64,000 nucleotides of DNA. Origin: an uncultured Planctomycetales bacterium (GTDB lineage Bacteria > Planctomycetota > Planctomycetia > Isosphaerales > Isosphaeraceae). Every line of letters begins with the position of its first letter. Positions within the stretch are counted from its first letter, which is position 1. The position numbers and the translations under genes were made by a program. The stretch spans positions 141,430 through 205,429 of the forward strand of contig CAIYJE010000160.1 in assembly GCA_903926465.1 (NCBI GenBank). The letters are read 5' to 3'. Below the pieces are notes generated by a model. The model did no database searches. It worked only from the letters and a program-made list of their open reading frames with translations, and was not told the origin of the DNA. Of the stretch, positions 47,073-54,150 are shown piece after piece.

Positions 47073-47929
47073 GCGCAACCGCGAACCATCGCCCCACGCT
47101 CTGGGCCCGACTGGTCAGGGGCTCTCGCTGGTCCTGGATTTCTCAGGCCCACGCGAACCAGTTGCCGCCCGACCTCGATCGCTCAGTCATGGACCTTGAA
47201 TCGGCCGACCGGCTGCATGCCAAGCAAGGACGATCAACCGCCCGCATTCGGCTCGATGGACCCAGTGGTTCCGTAACCGGCTACCTCAAACGGCATCGCC
47301 GCTTACCCTGGTCTCAACGCGTGGCGGCCCTGGTATTCCCTGGTGGACGATTCTCGCCAGGTGCGGCCGAATGGTCGAACCTGAAGCGCGCCGAGGCAAT
47401 TGGCGTGCCGGTGCCGGCGGCCCTGGCGGCCGGTGAGATGATTGGACCCGGCTTTCATCTGGAAAGCTACCTGCTGGTGGGCGAGCTGACCGACTGCCTG
47501 GAACTGCACGTGGCCCTGCCTCGCTGGCAGAGCGAGCTTGCCCCCCAGGAGTTTGATCGACTCAAAAGGTGGCTGGTGGGCCGGATGGCGGAGATTGCGG
47601 CGAAACTTCATCGAGCGCGGCTGTTCCACAAAGATCTTTATCTTTGTCACTTCTTCGCGCCGGCGGAGCCCGTTCTTGATGGCCCACCTGCCCTCACGCT
47701 CATCGATCTTCATCGCCTGCAGCACCATCGCTGGCTGGCCGCTCGTTGGCGGCTCAAAGATCTTGGCCAGTTGCTCTACTCAACCCAAGGGGTGAGCGGA
47801 GTTAACAATCGAGATAAGCTCCGGTTCTGGATGCACTACCGACGGGCGCTTGGCCTGGAGCATGAAAAAGGTTGGCGTAAAGCCATTGAAGCCAAGGCGG
47901 CACGCTATGGGCGTCATAACCAAACCTGA
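47069..47929 (+). CDS. InaA/WaaP-type lipopolysaccharide-core kinase
   Basis: A 286-residue protein kinase-like enzyme. SWISQAHANQLPPDLDR and YLKRHRR (ATP-site Lys) are N-terminal, and FHKDLYLCHFF (catalytic Asp) and LIDLHRLQHH (metal Asp) are in the family order. WaaP/InaA kinases phosphorylate heptose of the LPS core. Its GTG start overlaps the GT39 stop by 4 nt, so the two are coupled. It supports an LPS/outer-membrane glycan operon. Confidence 0.86.
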   Translation: MSATANHRPTLWARLVRGSRWSWISQAHANQLPPDLDRSVMDLESADRLHAKQGRSTARIRLDGPSGSVTGYLKRHRRLPWSQRVAALVFPGGRFSPGAAEWSNLKRAEAIGVPVPAALAAGEMIGPGFHLESYLLVGELTDCLELHVALPRWQSELAPQEFDRLKRWLVGRMAEIAAKLHRARLFHKDLYLCHFFAPAEPVLDGPPALTLIDLHRLQHHRWLAARWRLKDLGQLLYSTQGVSGVNNRDKLRFWMHYRRALGLEHEKGWRKAIEAKAARYGRHNQT

Positions 47930-47945
47930 TCAGGAGGATCGTCCG

Positions 47946-49214
47946 ATGCGACTTGCCGTCTGTTATCAGGATGTTGATCCCCGGCGCGGTGGTGCCGAGA
48001 CCTACGTCTATGACCTCTGCCGCGGTCTACTTTCCGCCGGTCACACCGTAGACCTCATTGCATCGACCTGGGATGCCAGCACCTGCCCCACCGGCCTCAA
48101 TGTTCAGCGCCTTGAGGTGAAGGCACGCACCAAGCTCGGCCGGATCTGGCGTTTTGCCCAGGAATGCGAACAGTTCCTCAAGCTGCAAAGCGCCAACTAC
48201 GATTGCAGCATTGGTTTTTTAAATACCTGGGGCCAAGACATTCTCATACCTCAGGGTGGCGTGCGTGCCGCAAGCCTGGCCGCCAACGCACGTCGGTTCC
48301 CCGCGGCTCCCGTTGCCCTGGGGTACGCACTTTTGAAAAAGGCCAACCCCCGCTGGTGGGTGTACCAGGCCATCGAACGTCAGCAATATGACCCACGGCG
48401 AGGGTCTTACTATGTGGCCGTGAGCCGCATGGTTCAAAACCATATCCAGCAATACCATCAGATTGACGCCAGTCGCATTGAAGTGATCCCGAACGCCATC
48501 GATGCGCATCGACTGGACGTGAGCAAACCAGCCGAGGTCCGAAACGCGTTTCGGGCCAAGCTCGGTATTCCCGAACAGGCGGTGGTCGGGCTGTTCGTCG
48601 CGCATAACTTCAAGCTCAAAGGACTGGACCCACTCCTCCAAGCCCTGAGGCTGCGGGCCAGACGCGCTGGAGATCAGGTACCGGTTCATCTGGTGGTTTG
48701 CGGAGGTGGCTCAATTGGCCGCTACCGGGCCAAAGTGCGGGCGGCCGGGCTTGAGCAAACCGTTCACCTGGTCGGTTTTCTTGACGATGTGCGAGCCGGC
48801 TTTCACGGCAGCGATTTTTTCGTGCTGCCTTCGTACTACGACCCCTGCTCTCTGGTGGTGTTTGAGGCGCTCGCATGCGGACTCCCCGTCATCACCACGC
48901 GTTGCAACGGCGCAGGTGAAGTGATTGAACCGGGGGTCCACGGCGATGTGATTGACAAGCCCGATGACATCAAAGCACTGGCGGCCGCCATCGATCGGCT
49001 CTGTAATCAGCCCGCCAGGCAAAAAATGAGTGCACAGAGCCAAGCGCTTGGGCAGGTACAATCGTTTGATCGGCATCTCGGGTCGCTCACCAAGCTGATC
49101 GAACGGGTGGCTGCGGGCAAACGGATAGCAAACCAGGATTACAGGCCCGACCTCGGGCAACACGTAACCTCTCCACACGGGCGACGTTCCATTGCAAAAA
49201 CCATGACCCATTGA
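47946..49214 (+). CDS. glycosyltransferase family 4
   Basis: A 422-residue GT-B glycosyltransferase, probably for LPS core or surface polysaccharide. The N-terminal domain begins MRLAVCYQDVDPRRGGAETYVYDLCRGLL, and the C-terminal domain has VGLFVAHNFKLKGLDPLLQAL and LPSYYDPCSLVVFEALACGLPVITT, the E-x7-E nucleotide-sugar site. AGGAGGA 9 nt before the ATG decides the start; the frame is open further upstream. WaaG is the nearest well-known analogue (inference). Confidence 0.88.
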   Translation: MRLAVCYQDVDPRRGGAETYVYDLCRGLLSAGHTVDLIASTWDASTCPTGLNVQRLEVKARTKLGRIWRFAQECEQFLKLQSANYDCSIGFLNTWGQDILIPQGGVRAASLAANARRFPAAPVALGYALLKKANPRWWVYQAIERQQYDPRRGSYYVAVSRMVQNHIQQYHQIDASRIEVIPNAIDAHRLDVSKPAEVRNAFRAKLGIPEQAVVGLFVAHNFKLKGLDPLLQALRLRARRAGDQVPVHLVVCGGGSIGRYRAKVRAAGLEQTVHLVGFLDDVRAGFHGSDFFVLPSYYDPCSLVVFEALACGLPVITTRCNGAGEVIEPGVHGDVIDKPDDIKALAAAIDRLCNQPARQKMSAQSQALGQVQSFDRHLGSLTKLIERVAAGKRIANQDYRPDLGQHVTSPHGRRSIAKTMTH

Positions 49215-49258
49215 ACACGCGGATTGAAGATCTTTTCAACAAAGGCAGGAGGCCCTGG

Positions 49259-50005
49259 ATGCAAGCAGTAGTACTGGCCGGCGGTAAGGGAACCCGGCTC
49301 CGTCCGTTCACTCACGTTTTCCCCAAACCGTTGATGCCGCTGGGCGCGGAGAATCCGATGCCCATTCTGGAGGTGGTACTTCGCCAGCTGGCGCGGTACG
49401 ACTTTCGTGAGGTGAACATCATCACGGGGTACCTGACCGAATACATCGAGACCTTCTGTCGAGATGGGAAACGGTTTGGAACCAGCATCCAATATCTTCG
49501 AGAGGTCACGCCCCTGGGAACAGCCGGCGGCCTGACGATGATTGAGCGGCCCAAGGAACCGGTGCTGGTGATCAATGGCGATATCTTGACCACCTTGAAC
49601 TTTGGTGAGATGTACCGGTTCCATTGTTCGCGCGGTTCTGCGGCCACCATTGCCTCGTTCCCTCGCGAAGTGCGCATTGATTTCGGTGTTCTGGAATTTG
49701 GTGAGGACCCGCACCTGCTGACCGGCTATCAAGAGAAGCCAACGTTCTCATTCCAGGTGAGCATGGGCATTTACATTCTTGACCCGAGCGCATGGGACCA
49801 TCTGGTGCCCGGCCAGCCACTGACCATGCCCGAACTGCTGGAAAACATGAGGCACTCCGGACAACCGGTTAACGTGTACCGAGAGGATTGCGAATGGCTG
49901 GACATCGGCCGACACGACGACTACGACGCTGCCAATGAATTGTTTCAGGCCAGGCGTGAGGCGTTTCTGGGTTCAACCGAAATTCCCAAGCTGAAGGTTG
50001 GATGA
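49259..50005 (+). CDS. sugar-phosphate nucleotidyltransferase
   Basis: A 248-residue enzyme that makes an NDP-sugar. MQAVVLAGGKGTRLRPFTHVFPKPLMPLG is the pyrophosphorylase signature, GTAGGL and VINGDILTTLNFGEM the substrate and metal sites, and the C-terminus keeps the D..R...DD..A helix. It is of the RmlA/ManC type without the left-handed helix domain. AGGAGG precedes the start. It probably supplies the operon's glycosyltransferases. Confidence 0.88.
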   Translation: MQAVVLAGGKGTRLRPFTHVFPKPLMPLGAENPMPILEVVLRQLARYDFREVNIITGYLTEYIETFCRDGKRFGTSIQYLREVTPLGTAGGLTMIERPKEPVLVINGDILTTLNFGEMYRFHCSRGSAATIASFPREVRIDFGVLEFGEDPHLLTGYQEKPTFSFQVSMGIYILDPSAWDHLVPGQPLTMPELLENMRHSGQPVNVYREDCEWLDIGRHDDYDAANELFQARREAFLGSTEIPKLKVG

Positions 50006-50673
50006 GCGTCTCCATGCCAACTCCCTGGTCACTGGCCGGCCTTCTGGTGTCTTACCTGGTGGGTTCGATTCCAACTGCCTACCTGCTGGTCCGCGCCAAG
50101 ACTGGTGTGGATATCCGCACGGTTGGGTCTGGAAACGTTGGCGCCACAAATGCGGGACGGGTGCTCGGCAAGCGTTATTTCTTTGTGGTGTTCCTGATCG
50201 ACCTGCTCAAGGGTTTTCTCCCCACCTGGGGGATACCCATCCTGCTGGCACGATCTGGCGAGAGCGTTTCTCCAGACATCCATGCTCTTGTGGCAGTGGC
50301 CGCAATTCTTGGCCACAACTTTCCGGTGTATCTTGGGTTCCGCGGCGGTAAAGGGGTGTCTACCAGCCTGGGCGCGGTGCTGGCGCTTGACCCCATCTCT
50401 GCGCTCATTGCCGGCCTTGCCTTCCTTGGTTCCGCCGTGCTCACCCGCTACGTTTCTCTATCGTCGATTGTAGGCGCCGTTGCGTTTGTAACGGCTCGGC
50501 TGCTGCTGACCAGCACGCCCTGGTCACGCGCTCATATCGCCGTGACCGTGGGCTCAATCTTGCTCGCCGGCCTGATGATCTACCGACATCGCGGAAACCT
50601 TGCACGAATTCTCGCAGGCACCGAACCACGCATTGGAAGCAAACGCAAAGCGGAGCCCTCAAACAATGCTTGA
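50002..50673 (+). CDS. plsY: glycerol-3-phosphate acyltransferase PlsY
   Basis: A 223-residue membrane enzyme transferring acyl from acyl-phosphate to glycerol-3-phosphate, the first step of phospholipid synthesis. GSIPTAYLLVRAKTGVDIRTVGSGNVGATNAGRVLG, LGHNFPVYLGFRGGKGVSTSLG and about five helices are conserved. Its ATG overlaps the nucleotidyltransferase stop. A membrane-lipid gene placed inside a surface-glycan operon suggests coordination of envelope growth. Confidence 0.94.
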   Translation: MSVSMPTPWSLAGLLVSYLVGSIPTAYLLVRAKTGVDIRTVGSGNVGATNAGRVLGKRYFFVVFLIDLLKGFLPTWGIPILLARSGESVSPDIHALVAVAAILGHNFPVYLGFRGGKGVSTSLGAVLALDPISALIAGLAFLGSAVLTRYVSLSSIVGAVAFVTARLLLTSTPWSRAHIAVTVGSILLAGLMIYRHRGNLARILAGTEPRIGSKRKAEPSNNA

Positions 50674-51889
50674 TCACGCTTCCCCCTGGTTCACCGGTCG
50701 CAGACGCATTCTGAGCATGGTCGCCCTGGGCGGGGCTGTCGTTGCGGTCTGCATCGCAATAACCACCCGCCTCCGTTCAGTTGAGCACCTGCAGGCGACC
50801 ATTGCCGGCGAGTGCTTTCAAGTTCTGGAGCGAGTTCAGACCGGCCACCAGCGCGCGGAACGGGTGGCATTTCTGAGGTCGGGCCGATACCTGGCGGTTA
50901 CCTGCCCACGCTACGATCGGTTGCTCATCTTTGAGGTTGAGGCAACCACGCGCAAGCTCAAGCCGGTGATTGACCGGAAGTTGAAAGGTAAGCCGGTTGC
51001 AATTGCCGAAACTGCCAGCGGATTGCTGGTGCTTCAGCGGCCGGCTGGCGACAATCGACACATCGAACCTGGGTTCTGTGAACCGTTCAGCCTGTCTGGT
51101 GAGCCAACCGGCCCTCGATGGCCGGTTGGGTACGACCCCGACGACCTGGCGCTTAATGAAGACGGTTCCGTTGCGTTCGTCTTGCTGAGTGGGAATTCCG
51201 AGGGCGAGTCCAATCGCCCAGACCCGGAACTGGTTGCGTTTGACCTGGGCCAAGGTGAACAGCCCCAGCCAATTTCCAGGGTCCGGCTGGGTGATTCTGG
51301 AACCGACCCGCTACGGATCTACCTTTCCGCCAAGCGCACACATGCCGCCATCCTGATTCGCCACGGCTCGATGCAGGGAATTGACCTGAGCCAGCCCGCC
51401 AATCTGCAACGGACCGGTACCGTCTCACTGTCTGGACGCGAACGTCCGGCGCTGTCGGCCTCTGACGATGATGTGATTGTGGTCCCGGCCGAATGCATGG
51501 CCGACGTGGCACCCCTGGCTGCCGGCGGCTCAGACACCGAAGGGGCCTGGCAAACCTTGGTGACACTGGAGGCAGACGAAGGCCGGCTCGTGTTCTACAG
51601 CACCCGCGCAACCGAACCGCTTGGCAGGCTGACCCTGAGGGGGCCGGCCGGCATCGGCCAGATTCGCCTTTCCGGCTTGGCCCATTGCCCGGAACGAAAT
51701 CTGATTGCCGTGGCCGATCGTTCGGGCGGGCTCCACCTGATCGAACGCCGGTCTGCTTCTGCTCAGACTGCTTCGAAAACCGACCAGATTTCTCACACGG
51801 ACCTCGAACCCGTTCAGAAGCGTAGTGGCAACAGGGTACAGCAAGATTTCGACGCAGGTCGACGGCTTGCCCAATCGAACTTAAAATAA
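50666..51889 (+). CDS. uncharacterised membrane-anchored beta-propeller-like protein
   Basis: A 407-residue protein with an N-terminal membrane helix (about 15-35, MVALGGAVVAVCIAITT) and a mostly beta C-terminal part with repeated blades such as FLRSGRYLAVTCPRYDRLLIFEV and LALNEDGSVAFVLLSG, like YVTN/WD-type propellers. No catalytic residues are recognised. Its ATG overlaps plsY by 8 nt; a longer start at 50600 was rejected because it lies wholly inside plsY. Function is unknown. Confidence 0.65.
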   Translation: MLDHASPWFTGRRRILSMVALGGAVVAVCIAITTRLRSVEHLQATIAGECFQVLERVQTGHQRAERVAFLRSGRYLAVTCPRYDRLLIFEVEATTRKLKPVIDRKLKGKPVAIAETASGLLVLQRPAGDNRHIEPGFCEPFSLSGEPTGPRWPVGYDPDDLALNEDGSVAFVLLSGNSEGESNRPDPELVAFDLGQGEQPQPISRVRLGDSGTDPLRIYLSAKRTHAAILIRHGSMQGIDLSQPANLQRTGTVSLSGRERPALSASDDDVIVVPAECMADVAPLAAGGSDTEGAWQTLVTLEADEGRLVFYSTRATEPLGRLTLRGPAGIGQIRLSGLAHCPERNLIAVADRSGGLHLIERRSASAQTASKTDQISHTDLEPVQKRSGNRVQQDFDAGRRLAQSNLK

Positions 51890-51933
51890 GATTCTACCCG
51901 GGTTCTGAAACACCTTGAGAGAAACACCCACTC

Positions 51934-52551
51934 GTGAACCAGCATTCTCAGCAGCGGCAAGGGAATGCTGCAATTCCGGCCCGTTTCTGCCCGCGTTGCA
52001 CCAAGGTTCGCTCGCCAGAGGGGCTTCTATGCCCGGAATGTGGCGACGCCCTGCTAGAGCAAGGGTATTGCCACGTCTGTGAATCTACCTGGCGGGCTCA
52101 GGTGGGTGAACACTGTCCCAAGCACGAGATCGCGTTGGAATCGCTGGAACGCTCTTGTGAACAGGGGCCCGAAGATCGGTACGAGTCTGGGTCGTGGGTA
52201 ACGGTGCTCCGGGTGCACCACCCCACGGGAGCCATAGCTCCCCGATTAAGACTGGAGGCCGAGGGGATTGCCACGTTCCTGGAAGGGGAGCGAATGGGTC
52301 CAGAGACCGGAGTTGCCGCCGGCGGGTTGCGACTTCAGGTGCCAGACGCGCTAGCGGAACAGGCGATTAAGATCTTGCGTGAAGTGGCCGACTCTCGAAC
52401 GGTCCGTATGAACTCTGAACTGCTGGAAGCGACCAGCGAGCAGCGGCCCCGGCCGAGCCGATCGCTGGGCATCCGCCATGTGCTGGGAGCCATCCTGGTT
52501 TTGTGGACGCTCACTCAACTGGTCTTACTTTTTGTCGGTAAGCACGAGTAA
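51934..52551 (+). CDS. zinc-ribbon protein with DUF2007-like domain and C-terminal membrane helix
   Basis: A 205-residue protein starting at GTG. Residues ~18-63 hold CPRC...CPECG...CHVC...C, a treble zinc-ribbon-like region. The middle (about 88-150, SWVTVLRVHHPTGAIAPRLRLEAEGI) has the DUF2007 'putative signal transducing protein' pattern, and residues ~182-201 form a membrane helix. It is the last core gene before the acquired region. The role is unknown. Confidence 0.7.
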   Translation: MNQHSQQRQGNAAIPARFCPRCTKVRSPEGLLCPECGDALLEQGYCHVCESTWRAQVGEHCPKHEIALESLERSCEQGPEDRYESGSWVTVLRVHHPTGAIAPRLRLEAEGIATFLEGERMGPETGVAAGGLRLQVPDALAEQAIKILREVADSRTVRMNSELLEATSEQRPRPSRSLGIRHVLGAILVLWTLTQLVLLFVGKHE

Positions 52552-52616
52552 GCCACAGGCAAGGATGACCCTCTCCCCCCTCCGATCTTGTCCTATATTT
52601 GCGTCTGAACTGAAGA

Positions 52617-52637
52617 GTTCAAATCCTGTCGCCCCGA
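52617..52637 (+). other. tRNA 3'-end remnant at the island boundary (candidate attachment site)
   Basis: TTCAAAT (T-loop), CCTGT (T-stem 3' side), CGCCCCG (acceptor 3' side) and A (discriminator) occur in exact tRNA order, but the expected 5' halves (ACAGG and CGGGGCG) are missing. This is how tRNA-targeted integration leaves a truncated copy. The arm resembles a tRNA-Pro 3' end, which is a guess by pattern. The ArdC frame begins immediately to the right. Confidence 0.5.
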
Positions 52638-53430
52638 GAATGCCGCCGGAAGGATCACACGGCCTTTGAGGCACAACGGCCAGCCCTACAACGGCGTCAA
52701 CGTTTTGATGCTCTGGGCATCGGCGGAAATGGCCGGATTTTCTTGCCCGTTCTGGCTGACCTTTCCCCAGGCGAAAGAACTGGGCGGACACGTCAAGAAA
52801 GGCCAGCACGGTTCACCCGTCGTCTATGCCAGCACCTTCAAGAAGAAGGAACAGGCCGAAGACGGCAACGAGGTCGAAGCCGATATTCCCTTCCTGAAGG
52901 AATACACCGTCTTCAATGCCGAACAATGCGAGGGACTGCCCCAGCATTACTACACGCTGGCAAACCCACCAGCAGAGAAAATAGAACGCATCGAGCAGGC
53001 CGAAGCCTTCTTTGCCAACACCAAGGCCGACATCCGCACCGGAGGCAACCAAGCCTTTTACGCCGCCTCTGGCGACTTCATCCAGATGCCGCCGCTGGAG
53101 GCCTTCCGCGATGCCGAATCCCACGCGGCCACCGTCGCCCATGAGTTGACCCACTGGACGAAGCACACGTCACGCCTTAACCGCGAGTTTGGCCGCAAAC
53201 GTTGGGGGGATGAAGGCTACGCGATGGAGGAGCTTGTAGCGGAACTGGGAGCCGCTTTCCTTTGTGCGGATTTGAACATTACCCCCGACATCCGCGACGA
53301 CCACGCCGCCTACATTGGCCATTGGCTGAAGGTCTTGAAGGAAGACAAGCGAGCCATCTTTTCCGCCGCATCCCACGCCAGCAAAGCCGCCGAATACCTG
53401 CACGGCTTGCAGCCCCAGCCAGCCGAATAG
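52638..53430 (+). pseudogene. ardC: ArdC-family anti-restriction protein lacking its N-terminus
   Basis: ArdC proteins come from plasmids and conjugative elements and protect incoming DNA from restriction. The zincin-like metallopeptidase domain has HELTHW (HExxH at 159-163 of the TTG-start form). LTFPQAKELGGHVKKGQHG and EELVAELGAAF are typical. Family residues (NAAGRITRPLRHNG) continue in frame upstream of the TTG at 52666 right to the tRNA remnant, and then stop. About 45 N-terminal residues, part of the ssDNA-binding domain, are therefore missing and no good ATG remains, so activity is doubtful. A TTG at 52666 is possible. Confidence 0.75.
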
Positions 53431-53448
53431 CCAAACCCCAAAAAAACG

Positions 53449-53476
53449 CCGACCGCCGGATGTCTCCGGCGGTCGG
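53449..53476 (-). terminator. 12-bp hairpin with A-run upstream, minus-strand terminator-like
   Basis: CCGACCGCCGGA / TCCGGCGGTCGG form a perfect 12-bp stem around a 4-nt loop. A seven-A run lies left of the stem, so the U-tract would form on the minus strand. It follows the ardC stop, but no minus-strand gene is seen, so it may be a leftover from a donor element. Confidence 0.6.
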
Positions 53477-53866
53477 ATAAACGCATCGAAAAATCGCCTT
53501 CGGCTCCCCTGCAAATGCCCCCGAAAACCATGCGGATTCGCTTCGCGGACGCCGCTCGGCTCACAGGTTCCAGCACGGTCTAAAACCGTTGCTGGCTGCG
53601 GTTTCCAGCCTTCCAGACCCTTCAGGTTTTTTCTCTTCGTTTATCGAATGAAGATGACAGGCGTCTTCCCTATGCTCTGCATAGGCCGGGTTTCCCCGGG
53701 AAATCTGGCCGCCAGCTTTCAGACGCCTGCGGGCATCCATGCCAGTTGCGCCCGTCGTAGCCTCGTGCTACGACTTGTGGCCGCCGCACCGATTCCGGAT
53801 GCGGCTTGGTTGACAAGTCTATCACTGACGGATAGACCAGTAGGGACTCGAAATCAGAGAAAAACC
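53477..53866. other. hairpin-dense intergenic region upstream of the defence operon
   Basis: About 390 nt with no supported gene but many perfect inverted repeats: CCAGCA-CGGT / ACCG-TGCTGG (53570-53595); a long-range CAGGCGTCT / AGACGCCTG pair (53658-53666 with 53721-53729) enclosing three hairpins (CCTATGC/GCATAGG, CCGGG/CCCGG, CTGG/CCAG) like a cloverleaf; GGCAT/ATGCC (53732-53743); GTCGTAGC / GCTACGAC (53754-53774); CCGCA/TGCGG (53784-53804); and an operator-like repeat. It could be a structured RNA or the recombination end of the mobile element. Confidence 0.55.
53810..53838 (+). promoter_or_regulatory. promoter-like site with overlapping operator, upstream of the HTH gene
   Basis: TTGACA (53810-53815) is followed after 17 nt by TAGACC (53833-53838), a good -35 with a weak -10. 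The perfect 7-bp inverted repeat GTCTATC / GATAGAC (53817-53823, 53831-53837) sits between and over them, suggesting autorepression by the encoded HTH protein. Confidence 0.5.
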
Positions 53867-54148
53867 ATGCGGTATCAGCTTGCGCTGGAAATCCACGAAC
53901 GGATAGGGGAAGTGCTCCGTCTCATCAAGACTGGGGAATACTCCACCCCTGCGCTCGCCGAAGCCATTGGCGTTTCAATTCCCACGATTTCTCGCATCGT
54001 TGCCGCCCTCCGGGAACAGGGGCATGAAATCCAAGCTCAAAAAAAAGGAACCTGTTGGCACTACGTTCTAATTCCTCAACCCATTCAAGACAATGTCCTT
54101 TCAAAAGGACAGCAGAAGCCAACTTCTAACCGAAGAATGGGTGGCTAG
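53867..54148 (+). CDS. small helix-turn-helix regulator
   Basis: A 93-residue protein with a winged HTH at about 18-68 (EYSTPALAEAIGVSIPTISRIVAALREQGHEIQA). A long upstream start at 53648 was rejected, because the first 73 residues run through the hairpin region and have no conserved look. The ATG at 53867 follows the operator and lies 3 nt before the helicase start, so it is the first gene of the defence operon. It probably controls the operon by binding the inverted repeat. Specificity is unknown. Confidence 0.7.
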   Translation: MRYQLALEIHERIGEVLRLIKTGEYSTPALAEAIGVSIPTISRIVAALREQGHEIQAQKKGTCWHYVLIPQPIQDNVLSKGQQKPTSNRRMGG

Positions 54149-54150
54149 AA

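Noticed and set aside
53648..53866. 73-residue N-terminal extension of the HTH protein
   Set aside because: The frame passes through the hairpin cluster and the promoter/operator; the later ATG gives a compact HTH protein.
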